Assembly (NCBI RefSeq): GCF_035046485.1
Contig: NC_085138.1
Location: 9,583,823 to 9,647,822 of the forward strand
From: Aedes albopictus
Lineage: Eukaryota > Arthropoda > Insecta > Diptera > Culicidae
Length of the DNA: 64,000 bases
Direction of reading: 5' to 3'
Part shown: positions 43,672 to 54,604 of the stretch, piece after piece
How positions within the stretch are numbered: the first letter of the stretch is position 1
How the letters are laid out: each line of letters starts with the position of its first letter
Position numbers and translations under genes: made by a program
The notes under the pieces: generated by a model
Seen by the model: the letters and a program-made list of their open reading frames with translations, nothing else
Databases searched by the model: none
What the model was told of the DNA's origin: nothing

Positions 43672-44940
43672 GTCACTGCGATTGATATTGAAACGTTACT
43701 CAGTATGTCAGATATAGCTGATGTTACGAGTAAAGACCTGATGTTCTGAACTCCAAGATAGTTTGGCTGACCTGGAACATTCCCATAGTGTTGTTAAATG
43801 ACATTTGAGATTTCAAGAGCTTCACAGATCTCAGCAGGTTATGCTATGCTATTATTTATGGTAAAAACACATAGTTTTTCTTGTAGATTTGAAGGACTTC
43901 ATAATAGAACAGTTTGGACGAACCCGAATGTCCCACTGGTTTACAATAAACAAGTAGACTTTGGATTGGTCCAGTAACCACGGATAAAAATATGCATCGT
44001 TACTCAGTATAACAGATACGACTGTTGTTACGAGTGTAGACCTGAAGTCCTAAACTCCAAGGTAGTTTGGCTGATCAGGAATATCCCTGTAGTGTCTCTA
44101 AATGACATTTCAGATTTCAAGAGGGGCCGTTTTTAAACCACGTAGCCTTTTTGGGGGGGAGGAGGGGTCTGGCCAAATTCTACGCTCCATACAAATTTCA
44201 AAATTTTTCGCTTTATGTATTATTATTATTCATGGCGAAAACACATAAAGTTATTCTTGTAGATTTGGAGAACTTCATTATAAAACAGTTTTGACGATCC
44301 TAAATGTCGCAAAGGTTTGTAATAAGGCAGTAGACTTCAGATTGCTCCAGTAACTGCGGTTGAATGTGTAATGTTACTCAGTATAACAGATATGGCTCTT
44401 GTTACGACTGTAGATCTGAAGTCCTGAATTCCGAGGTAGTTTGGATGACCTGGAACATCCCTGTAGTGTCTCTTAATAACATTTGAGATTTCAAGAGCTT
44501 CGCGGATCCCAGCAGATTTTGCAATATTATTATTTATGACGAAAACACATAAAGTTGTTCTTGTAGATTTGAAGGACTTCATTATAGAACAGTTTGGACG
44601 CACCTGAATGTCCCAAAGGTTTGTAATAAGCTAATTGACTTTAGATCACTCCAGTAATTGTGATTGATTATGCAACGTTACTCAGTATAACATATATGGC
44701 TCTTGTTACGAGTATAGACCTGAAGTTCTGAACTCCAAGGTAGTTTGGCTTACCTGGTATATCCCCACAGTGTCTATAAATGACATTGTAGATGTCAAGA
44801 GCTTCCGGATCCCATTAGGTTATGTAATGCTATTATTTGTGGCGAAAATACATATTATTATTCTTGTAGATTTGAAGGACATCACTATAGGACAGTTTGG
44901 AACACCTTTAGAACATCCCAGAATATAAAACACCTTTTGA
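43672..44940 (+). repeat. ~300-bp tandem array, four units
   Basis: Unit starts near 43675, 43973, 44348 and 44651. Each unit contains GTTACTCAGTATAACAGATA, GTTACGAGTGTAGACCTGAA, GAACTCCAAGGTAGTTTGGC, AATGACATTTGAGATTTCAA and TTGTAGATTTGAAGGACTTC in that order. Unit 2 holds a 93-bp insertion. No frame stays open. Confidence 0.85.
44123..44215. mobile_element. Insertion in unit 2 of the 300-bp array
   Basis: GGGCCGTTTTTAAACCACGT then AGCCTTTTTGGGGGGGAGGA onwards has no counterpart in units 1, 3 and 4, while the flanking bases do. It looks like one end of an interspersed repeat. Confidence 0.65.
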
Positions 44941-45233
44941 TATTCTTGGCAAAAGTTGAATGAGTACATATAAACGTAACCCACATCCAAGTTCAGCTTT
45001 TAGATCAACTGGTAGGTCAATTATTTCGTTTATCCAAATTTCATGGCGTTCAGGATGTTCTAGGTTGTCAATGAAGCCCCAAATACTAATATGCTCATTT
45101 TTCCCTCATACAGGACTCAATTTGCAACAACTTTGCCGAAGACAGTACTCTGTTTGATCGAATGAGTGAATTTATACAGCCGTTTCTATGTTAAGGTCAT
45201 ATATGACCCCTCCGGCTCCAAAGGAGTAATGCT

Positions 45234-45312
45234 CAACCCTAGTAAGATATTGGGGTCAATATGACTCAGAAAGCCACACGTGTACTACGCCAGCGTGGTG
45301 CGCCTCTTAGGA
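45234..45312. mobile_element. Diverged relative of the 34761 TTAA mini-MITE
   Basis: AACCCTAGTAAGATATTGGG, then GTGTACTACGCCAGCGTGGTG, parallels CCCTAGTCGTGCATTAGGG and GTGCACTACGTCAGCGAGGTG at 34761-34820. The TTAA has decayed to TCAA. Confidence 0.5.
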
Positions 45313-45315
45313 GGG

Positions 45316-45410
45316 TCAATTGTGTGGCCACGTGGTCGTGCAGCCTGTGTTTCCAAGCGCTAAGTTACATCGTACTAGGTAGTGTGAGATCGATCCCCCC
45401 CGCTGCGGTG
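45316..45410 (+). mobile_element. Degenerate tRNA-like SINE head
   Basis: GTGGCCACGTGGTCGTGCAG and TGAGATCGATCCC resemble the head of the SINE at 46100-46277 (GTGGTCGTGCGGCTAAGGTC and GGGTTCGATTCCC). Decayed, with no clear body. Confidence 0.35.
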
Positions 45411-45439
45411 TTCAGGTAAAAGTGTTTGACTGTGGTGAG

Positions 45440-46500
45440 TCGATAACCTGAAAGGAGTGTGACGATGTAGGTAGCTCGACCCCTGTAAGGCAGAATGCTG
45501 AAATTTCCATTTGCCACGAAAAATGGAGAAAAAAGATAAAGCGAACGACACTTTCGGCAACGAACCCGGTAAAAAAATAAGGACTACAATTGGGAACTCG
45601 GTTCAGGGCTTTAAATGAGCCCGGAAGAGTGAGCCTTTTGGTTCGAGAACTTAAGACGGTTGGAGTGAGCGTAGCTGAGATTCAGGAGGTGCAGTGACCA
45701 CCTAGATCTGGAGAACGTGAGTTCAGGGCAGTAGTTCGCATTACCAACACTTCCTTCAAATACAATATCTCCCATAGCGGCAGCGATAAGGAAGAACATT
45801 AAGTCGGTTACAAAGTGATCGGGAAGCAGATAAAGCGAGGTTTTAAGACCTTCCACCTAAAGACACGACATAGAAAATCTGTGCATTGATTGAACATGCA
45901 AGTCAAATTCTTCAACTACAGCCTGATCAACATCATTATGCGCCGACAAACGATAAACCCAATGCCATGGAGGACGCGTTTTACGAATATCTCGATAAAA
46001 CCTATTGAGAGTGCTCAAAGCATGACGTGAAAATGATCAGGGACGCCAACGTCAGGTCGATGGAGATGACTTTAAACACACGGACACATTTAATGCTTCC
46101 AGTGAGCTATTTGCTCTTTGAAGGAAGCACGACACTAGACAACAGACTAGCATGCAACGCCCAGTGGCACAGCCGAAAACTTTTTCCTGACAGCTGCGGC
46201 GGGAATCGAACCCGCGCTCCTCAGCACGATGCGACTGAAGGCTTGGTGACCTTAGCCGCACGACCACGGAGCCACACTTATTCCGTCTGATGATTAGATG
46301 ATTAGTAAAGGGAGCCTTCACTACAGTCTGATACTAGCGACTTTCGCTGCAGCTAGAGAAGTGACCATCAGCACCACCTACTTTACACGCAAAGATAGCC
46401 GTAAACACACCTGGAAGCTCACAAATAGTTAACCAACATGTCCTGGTGGACGGCCGAAACTTCTCGGATGTCACTAATGTGAGGACCTTTAGAGGGCCAA
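45440..46500 (+). mobile_element. RTE-type retrotransposon: decayed endonuclease region
   Basis: Scattered in three frames are WELG (near 45592), AEIQEVQ (45670-45693), a match to the middle of the endonuclease near 45905-46050 (AMEDAFYEYLDKTY, CSKHDVKMI), then, after an inserted SINE, STTYFTRKD near 46368 and DGRNFSDVTNVRTF at 46449-46490. The order agrees with the copy at 38160. Many stops and shifts; a MITE stands where the domain would continue. Confidence 0.7.
46100..46277 (-). mobile_element. tRNA-derived SINE inserted in the RTE endonuclease
   Basis: On the minus strand it begins GTGGCTCCGTGGTCGTGCGG and has box B GGGTTCGATTCCCGC (complement at 46200-46214) and a class-II-like long variable arm. 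The body differs from the Feilai type and family B, so it is a third SINE type. Limits are approximate; no TSD was identified. Confidence 0.65.
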
Positions 46501-46528
46501 AGTACGAATCGTCGGAAGACAAACCGTC

Positions 46529-46854
46529 GAATGCCAAAACATCGAAAGGGACAAAACGTTAAAATTTACGCAAATAGTAGGTTCTTTATTCACTTGAATA
46601 TATGACAAAGCCACAACTCGAATTTTCAAGAGCACAAATCTGAAAAACCGAATGTCGGTTTGCGTTGAAAAGTTGATCGATTGGTCACCACCAGCGGGTA
46701 ACCAATCGATCAACTTTTCAGTTCAAACTGACATTCTGTTCTTCAGATTTGTGCTCTCGAAAATTTGAGGTGTGGCTTCGTTATATATTCACCTTAAAGG
46801 AAACCCATTTTTTCAGCTTTAGACGTTTTGCCCTTTCAATGTTTTGGCATTCGT
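46529..46854. mobile_element. Palindromic MITE with CGAATGCCAAAAC ends
   Basis: CGAATGCCAAAACATCGAAA then GGGACAAAACGT is inverted at the right (ACGTTTTGCCCTTTCAATGT, TTTGGCATTCG). Inner arms continue through GCACAAATCTGAA and AAAGTTGATCGATTGGT to a short loop near 46694. Shares its terminal words with 26209-26312. Confidence 0.8.
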
Positions 46855-46960
46855 TGGTTCGAAGAGAAATGTAAGAAGGTAACGGTGACGGATGACGCTT
46901 CCACCGATGGACGCTAGGTGACGACATTGATTTACATTAACATTTACGTTGGTGTATACA

Positions 46961-47127
46961 TTCATGGTCCTAGAAAATATACCAGACTCATAAGCGATGC
47001 GCACCAGAAACCATGATTTGAAATCCCAATAACATGATTTAGCTTCATAGTCCTATAAAATCCATCAGATTCATAAGCAATGCGCACCCGAAACCATTAT
47101 TCAAAATCTCAAATATATGATTTAACT
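46961..47127 (+). repeat. 83-bp tandem duplication
   Basis: TTCATGGTCCTA at 46961 and TTCATAGTCCTA at 47044 begin two copies sharing GACTCATAAGCGATGCGCAC, GAAACCAT and ACATGATTTAGCTT with about 20% change. Confidence 0.75.
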
Positions 47128-50100
47128 TTATGATTTCAGAAAAAAAAGTAACGCATTGGTAGCGTTACGAGACAATGGCTCATACTAGCATGATCATAAA
47201 TCATGCTGTATTTTTATAAAACGAAAATGTACTAGGCTCATGAAATCATGAGTGGTTTTTGTTATTTTTGGAAGCAGAATTTTACCCGTGACATTTAGTA
47301 CAAAGCTCGCACTCGTTAGTTTTGGTGCATTGCTTTATGACGCTGTTTTATGGTTTTATGACTCAGCGGCATGGTTCTATGACTCAGCGTCATAAAGAAG
47401 TATAAAGATTAACAAAAAAGGTTTGTTGTAACGTCTTTGGCAACTTGTAGTCATGTTATCATAAAGCGACATATTTTATGATTTTATAACTTTTTCGTCA
47501 TGTTTTGGTTTCCAGATTTTTACCCGTGTACGGTACGTATTCTACAATTTTTTCACCGGTAAATATGGAAAATTAAAGACAATACCGATTTGTAAACCGT
47601 AAACTTACTAACTGCGACTCTCACTTTCCACTGCAAACGAAATAATGAAGCATTATGATCGTTTTCACTCTCAATTTACCACCCGAGTCAAGCACTGCCA
47701 TATTATAGCTATTCTGTATGATTGATTGTTTACAAACCGGTATGCAAAACAATCGCGATCCAAGCCAGACGGTTCAAATTGACTCGAACCGAACTTCGCC
47801 GGCCGCCCGAAGAAAAACAATCGACACGAAATCGGGGCTTCAATTTCATTCAATGCACGATGAGCTTGAGTCTCCATCATAAATGCAGGTTTGCCTATCC
47901 ACCCCTCACGCCTACCTAACTATGCACGCGCACATTTCTATCGGTACCCAAAGCACTTTGAGAGACCTTGGGTTGAACTTTCATTACCACCCCACTGTTT
48001 GCTGGCTTGGCTGTTGGATCGCATGTCGCTCTCATAATGGTGCGTTTTTTCCCACATCACAGTCAGTGAATCAGACGCCGGTTGCTACCAATAACACACC
48101 CGATGATCGTTTTGATGACGATGCGGCGATGATGCAATATCATTGGGAAAGGCGGCGGGGTGAAACGCGCCTCTAAGCGAAAGCTTGATTTTATCCCAAG
48201 AACTAGAGTAATGTCAAGTGGAAACCGTGTTCTGAATCTGCGTTAAATGAGCGTTGAGAAGGAACCCAATTTTACGGAGCTGAAGAGCGTGTTCGTCTTA
48301 TAGGACAAAGTACAGCCCGATGTCAAATTGTGTTCTCAAAAGTTCGACCAACGGACCTCGCTTAGTTCTATGACCTCAGGCTTTATCTTCCTTATTGGTA
48401 AGTTGTGCCAGTTTATCCAGATGAGATTGGGGTTTTTTGTCGATTGTTTAATTTTGACTATTATTGGATTGATTATCCTTGAATTAAAGTAACCTTTGTG
48501 GCAAGGTCATTGCCGTTGAATCACCAGTTCGTAATCTGCCAGATCTCGCTCGCTTACATGGAAGATAATCACAAGCTCACATTTTCTGTAGCATATTTCA
48601 CCTCCAATCAAGTGGAATGAAAATACGAAAACCAACCACAAATGCACTCAACAGCAATCATAAGCACTAATTTACATCTTTTGCATAATATATGTATGCA
48701 CCATGAGAAAACAGTTTCTGGTTCGTTAAACCTTGCAAACGCTCTCTGGAAATCGCTCCTATATACACACCTTGCCCCTCCCCCTACATAGGCACATAGG
48801 TGGAAATCTCATCACGGAGTGAGAAATGGTTTTCTGCGGTTGACCCTGGCTGCCTGCCTGCGTGAACCCTCTCATCAAAAAGGTCGAGTGTGTGGTGTGA
48901 ACTATTTGAATGGCAACAGTCAGTAGCAACCTATGCTGCTTATGATTGATGTTTCATTCATTCATCTCGGGTGGAGGAGGCTTTTCCTTCGTGTTTTATA
49001 ACAGTTAGTTACTGACGGGAAATTGATCCCAGATGAAACCGTCCGTCGTAAGTGATGAGATAAGAACTAACCTAGCGCGAAGAGATGCTGATGTACAGGA
49101 GAAGTTCTTGAGTTTCGATGAATGCACTGAACTGTACAGTGCTACTTTGGATCTGAAGCTCCATTCCAATCAGATAAAATTGGAACATTGTTACTGTCTG
49201 TCCATGGAAAGTTCATCGTGAATTCGAAACCATCGCACACAGCCCACATTAGATATTATGACATAGGATCCTTCTGCCCATTGATTGTAATGGTTGCATA
49301 GTCCCCAGATCTGCTTAGTAAGTTTCGGACCGCGCAGTGACTATGCAAAAGCATGCTGCAGGTCAAAGCGAACCTAAAGAGCATCTACGCCACACTACAA
49401 CAACCGGCAGGCAGGCAGACAGGCAGGCAGCAGTTGATTGATGAAGTAGAATGTAAAATGTTGGTAACGCTACACTCGTACGAGTAGGTTAGGTACTGCT
49501 GCTGCTGCTGCTGCTGCTTGACTGGCACATCTAATGTGTACACTCAATTAATTTTGCCATTAATTTCGAGAGATTGCACCGAAGCGACGCTGCACATGAG
49601 GAGGGCACTATACCCGGCACAGCTTCTCGATAAGAGGGAAATGCAGTGCAGTTTGGTAAATATGTGCATTGTGCTACTCCCGCTTGAAGTACCATCACCT
49701 ATAGGGGTATCAGAAGCTTTGGATAAACACATTGTAACATAGCAAATGTTGGATTATGATGGCGGCGATGGTACCAACGACCCAACAAAGGTGAAAGGGT
49801 TGAAGCAGGTTATAATTTATGACACTCGAAGCCGGGCTTTCGCCCGTTTGAACTCGTGAATTCACTTGCTCTCTACCTTCTTTCGGAAACAGTTGCTCTT
49901 TCTCTGTGGAGTGGAGAAGCTTCGGGATCAAGTTATCTTCTCGCTGTTTAACTTTCGACACTGCTGCACTCGATTAGTAGTGCTACTATTCAGCATGGAC
50001 GACAAGCATCAGCCTATCCATATGGGAAGAACGCCCATTATTGTGCGTCCTCTCAGGCCTAGGTGTCACGGGAATTTTGAATTCGGGAAAGTTGAGTCTA

Positions 50101-50205
50101 AAGGATACGTTTGGTAAACGTTAAGGCACCACATCGTTGTACAAAAACAGCATCACCAAATTATACGACATCTAGTACTTTCGAGACGAAATTGTTGACT
50201 TCCAT
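47128..50205. other. Long stretch without a recognised gene
   Basis: Several frames of 60-97 codons, none recognised. Microsatellites: a GGCA/GACAGGCAGG tract at about 49408-49432 and (CTG)n at 49495-49517. Much of 47.6-49.7 kb shows no repeat family and may be single-copy DNA. Confidence 0.4.
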
Positions 50206-50339
50206 TTGCGTGTCCCGGACATCCAGCAGCAACATCACCAAAAACTGCAGGCGAATCACGCGAAAATGAAGACGAATTTCGGCGCCCCGATAGGAATAAG
50301 ACAAAGTCTTATAACAATCAAGAGTTATCCGGAGGTCAC

Positions 50340-51476
50340 ACTTACAAGCACTTTCCGGAGGCAATCATGGGCAAAAATGGGCCCAGAAAAGTTGGCCACC
50401 TGTTTGCACCAGCTGATAGTCAGGATCTGGGAAACCGAACAGCTACCGGAGGAGTGGAAGGAAGGGGTAATCTGCCCCATTCACAAGAAAGGCGACCATT
50501 TGGAATGTGAGAACTTCAGGGCGATCACTATTTTGAATGCTGCCTACAAAGTGCTATCCCAGATCATCTTCCGTCGTCTGACACCTAAAACAAATGAGTT
50601 CGTGGGAAGTTATCAAGCCGGCTTCATCAACGGCCGGTCGACAACGGACCAGATCTTTACCGTACGGCAAATCCTCCAGAAATGCCGTGAATACCAGGTC
50701 TCAACGCATCACCTGTTCATCGACTTCAAAGCGGCATACGACAGTATCGACCGCGCAGAGCTATGGAGAATCATGGACGAAAACGGCTTTCCTGGGAAGC
50801 TGACTAGACTGATTAAAGCAACGATGGACGGTGTGTAAAACTGCGTAAGGGTTACAGGTGAACTATCCATGATCGGATCCGTCTGGGTTGTAATGTTACG
50901 ATAGATGGGGATAATTTCAAGGTGGTGGAGGAATTCGCCTACCTCGGATCCTTACTTACGGTTGACAACAACGTGAGCCGTGAAATTCAGAAGTGCATCA
51001 TCAGCGGAAGTTGGGCCTACTACGGACTCCAGAAGAAACTGCGGTCACTTGGAGTTTTCGAGCGACGCGTGCTAAGGACGATCTTCGGCGGTGTGCAGGA
51101 GAACGGTGTGTGGCGGAGAAGGATGGACCACGAGCTCGCTGCACTCTACAGCGAACCCAGCATCCAGAAGGTGGCTAAAGCCGGAAGGATACGGTGGGCA
51201 GGGCATGTCGGCAAGAATGCCGGACAACAACCCTGCAAAGCTGGTGTTTGCAACTGATCCGGTTGGCACAAGAAGGCGTGGAGCGCAGAGAGCACGATGG
51301 GCGGACCAGGTGGAGCGTGACCTGGCGAGCATTGGGCGCGATCGAGGATGGAGAGCGGCAGCCACAAACCGAGTATTGTGGCGTACTATTGTTGATTGTG
51401 TATTGTCTTAAATGTGATGTTGAACAAATAAATGTATGTATGTATGTATGTACTTACAAGCACTTTCCGAGGCAAT
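50340..51476. repeat. Target-site duplication of the RTE insertion
   Basis: A 26-bp copy at 50340-50365 and a 25-bp copy at 51452-51476 differ by a single missing G. The open frame seen from 50206 therefore joins host flank to element and is not one gene. Confidence 0.85.
50366..51451 (+). mobile_element. 5'-truncated RTE-type retrotransposon with 25-bp TSD
   Basis: From 50371 the frame reads GPEKLATCLHQLIVRIWETE through ICPIHKKGD, ENFRAITILNAAYKVLSQII, YQAGFINGRSTTDQIF and HHLFIDFKAAYDSIDR, the first half of a reverse transcriptase, to a stop at 50836. After a deletion the 3' part resumes (EEFAYLGSLLTVDNN at 50925, VFERRVLRTIFGGVQENG, AGRIRWAGHV, then in the next frame DNNPAKLVFATDPVGTRRRG and WADQVERDLASIGRDRGWR). 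The segment with the catalytic YADD is gone, so the copy is dead. The tail is (TGTA)n, typical of RTE elements. ACTTACAAGCACTTTCC plus GGAGGCAAT brackets it (50340-50365 and 51452-51476, one base different). Confidence 0.9.
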
Positions 51477-53710
51477 ACTCGCAACTTTAGCTGTTTCTCA
51501 ATTCGGCCGGCTATGATCGAAGCACACGGAGCAAGGAAAACGCGTGATAGTTTCGAGAATGCAGCCGCTCGCGCGCATAGCCTGCTACGATCCAGTTTGC
51601 CGGGGACAGCTAGTATATAAATATTAATACACAGTGGAATACGTGGGGGACTGCGCATAACTCGCAAACGGAACGTCCGATTAGCATCATCTTTGTTTTG
51701 TTAGTTTTCACCAAAAGGAAGAGTTATGACCAGAAATTTACATTTTATTGAAAATCGGTAATATTGCGAACGGGGACTTAGATTTAGAGCGAAAAAAACA
51801 CAATAGTTAAGAAAAAGTGTCGGGAAGAGCTATTTCTCATGTTTTTTTGTTTTGCAATATTCAGTAAAAAAAAATTGTGGGACCAATCGAGGAAATTCGT
51901 ATCGTAACCTACCGGTGGAATCTTTTCTGTCGAACAGTCAATCGGCCCCAGCGGAGCGTCTTGCTGATCATCGAAATTCCGCCGATCAAAAAATGATCGA
52001 CATCAACGTTGACATCTTTGCCGCAGGTAAGGATACCTAGGAAGAGATTTGCCATCACCAAGATCAGCGGTTCCAGGTCAACAATGAGGCCAACCAAGGG
52101 TCATCATCACCGGTCATCGGGACGATCGGTACCATCGAAGCCTTCTGCTGATCAAGGACAAGCCAGTTGCTATTTGATAATACTTCATGGATCATCAGCA
52201 TATTTTCCCAGTCTTGGGTCTCTCCTAGAATCTGACAGCCGTGATGAAACCTGCTCCGAACCGGAAACGATTTTTTACTGCGCTGGATATCGGGACGTAC
52301 TGCCAGCTTCAGGCTTCCTTCTTCCCGATGTGCGTTGTAGACATGCATCGGCTAGCGGCTGAAACTAATACTACCAGGTATCTGGCACCAGTATGTCGGC
52401 TTCAGAGGCACGTAATCCTCCATTTGGGATATCTGCCAGTCAGCCATTAAAACGAGTATTGAAAACGAAACATCGAGTCCAGAAATCCTGCTGGTAAACA
52501 AAAGACGGTATCCCACCGCCAAGACGCTCAAAGAACAATCCCACCGATTAACGAGGAGATCGATCCTAACGAGTCATTTACAGCTCAACGAGGGATCAAT
52601 GCAAGTAAAACCCATTCCCGTAGAGGAACCCCTGCCGATCAACTAGGCCACAGTAAAACCGTTCGCCTGGTCCACAAGTTATTCAACCGAGGATTCCCGC
52701 CGGTCAGCGTAGATCAGTACCGTTAGTTATATCTCGCGAGAACATCTAAGAGAGGGCTGGACGATCAACCACCGGTCGCCGAAATATGCTGTACCCGATA
52801 CGGATATGAGATCCGGAACACCACAGTTTAAGGAACCCGTTAACTTCGTGAACAGGTCACATCGAAGATCAGGTTCATCATCGGAATCATCCTGGTGGAG
52901 GGGAACCACAAATCCTTCGCGGGTAAGATCATCGATTCTGCGTGCGTACGAGAAGAAGTAAGTTCTGTACTACCAAGAGTAAGAAAATCTTCACCGGGAG
53001 ATTTTGGACTGCATCCCGGCATCAGAGTTCGAAGAGCAGATTGAGCTGCAGATGATCTTCGATCGGCTGCACAACGAAGCGCCTCTAAGAATAGAGCTAC
53101 TGTCCTTGAGCTTGGCTAGTAAGTACCAACTCAATTAGAGTGAACGCCTTGTTTTGAAAAGTTTTCAAAACAGGCAGCATGTGGAGTTCATCATTACTTT
53201 TTTTGACCAAACGGCATTCGGCCAAATAGCTTTCGTCACCCCGGAACCGCTCAGAAAGAGCCCTCAGACAAATCCAACGTGAAATCGCTACATCATGTTG
53301 TGATAACTGGCAAAAGCGTGGAGTCCGCTCTGGAAGAGTACTTTAGTCCATCTTGTGGGTCGTCAATAAAATATAGTAGCTACTCAGTCACCAGTCAAGT
53401 CACAACTGGAAGAAAGAGTACCGAAATTATGGAAGCTTCCATAATCTGCATCTGGTGAAGTCCATCCCAGAGGAATGTTTAGAGACGTCCAGACAGTACC
53501 TGCTGATAACTTATGCCTAGGCTTTTGAACCAGGACATTAGGCAAAAAACCCCAATTCCCTTCCCAGGACAAAGAGCTTCCATGGAGTGACATTAACTTT
53601 CTTAGAAACGTCACTTCCTACGTTTTTGATTGACATTTACAATACATGTTATACGGAACAGTTGACGAGATGCCACCGTTCTATGGTTGCTTAATTGTAT
53701 TAACGCTGCC
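51477..53710. other. Unrecognised stretch, moderate GC in 51.9-53.1 kb
   Basis: The 51.9-53.1 kb part is broken in every frame but has coding-like texture, for example FEEQIELQMIFDRLHNEAPL at about 53026-53085, ending ...LSLAS. It could be a decayed gag-like region of an LTR retrotransposon; I cannot confirm this. 52378-52430 repeats 8042-8100. TTTTGAAAAGTTTTCAAAA at 53153-53172 is a small palindrome. Confidence 0.3.
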
Positions 53711-53715
53711 CAGTA

Positions 53716-53843
53716 GGGCACTGCATTGTTTTGATTTTGTATGTGATTTTGACGTTTTGTGGCCTTGTTGTTTACAAAATTTCCGGTTGTTTACAAAATT
53801 TCCGTAAGAGTGAAAGAGAATGAGAGAACTTCATGCAGTGCCC
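53716..53843. mobile_element. 128-bp MITE with GGGCACTGCAT ends
   Basis: GGGCACTGCAT at the left is inverted at the right (ATGCAGTGCCC). TA precedes the left end; the right flank reads TGTA. The centre repeats GTTGTTTACAAAATTTCCG. Confidence 0.75.
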
Positions 53844-53849
53844 TGTAGG

Positions 53850-54405
53850 CCTGGCCGCCTCAATACTTGTAATGCATCTCCGATGCACTGCAAACATTGA
53901 TACTAATAAAATAATAGGGTACTTCCAAGTGATGGCTGTGTAAGTGTAGATTAGACTAGACTAGATCCAGTCTAGAGCTGCCGATAAGCACTGTAACGTT
54001 CAATGATCAACTGGAATGGACCCAAGAGAAGAATGCTAGCTTATCCTGTCAACATGACCTAGTGCTCATGGCATGATCTTTTCAATCATGCAGAGAAGAT
54101 CTCCTACGTGCGGAATGGAAGTCCAGTTGGACAGGGTTGTAGCTTGTGACCAGGCCGCGAGAGTGCGGGTACGCTGGAGGTAGTACGCAGATTGCAGGAC
54201 ATTTCTTGGCCTATCTCGATGCGTTGCGAATTCAGGGAAGAAATCGCCCTAGAAATGAGCAGCAACCACTGAACGGAAATTCCTTGAGTGATTCTATTTG
54301 AGGTGCATATCTAGCAAGAACCGAAGCAGATATAAAGTTGTAAAATGCGGACCCTGTTAGAGTAGCGCTTCGAATCGACTTTTTTCCGCAGAGTCGTATG
54401 TAACT
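53850..54405. other. Unrecognised stretch
   Basis: No recognised gene or element; TAGACTAGACTAGA is a minor simple repeat near 53953-53968. Confidence 0.4.
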
Positions 54406-54409
54406 TGTT

Positions 54410-54480
54410 CTGTGGCTTAGTTGAATAAAAAGAGCCGGACTAGCGATACGGAGTCGTGGATCGAGCCCCACCAAAATCAG
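54410..54480 (+). mobile_element. tRNA-like segment (SINE head or tRNA relic)
   Basis: GGCTTAGTTGAATAAAAAG resembles a box A region, and GTGGATCGAGCCCCACC a box B with its stem. The acceptor and anticodon stems do not close well, so a functional tRNA is unlikely. Confidence 0.35.
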
Positions 54481-54604
54481 TGGTATTTTTTTCACAAATG
54501 TATGCCCCAACTTGTCGGTTAAACAAACTTTGCAGCAAGGAGTGTCTTCAGGCGGAACTCGGATTCACCACCAATCAAAATGGGTTCGCAAAGAGCCCTC
54601 CAAC

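Noticed and set aside
50206..50838. One 210-residue protein ending in a reverse transcriptase
   Set aside because: The first 50 or so residues are host flank; the target duplication at 50340-50365 shows that the element starts at 50366.
51900..53110. Gag region of an LTR retrotransposon
   Set aside because: Coding-like texture but no zinc knuckle, protease or RT nearby, and no LTRs found; left as unrecognised.
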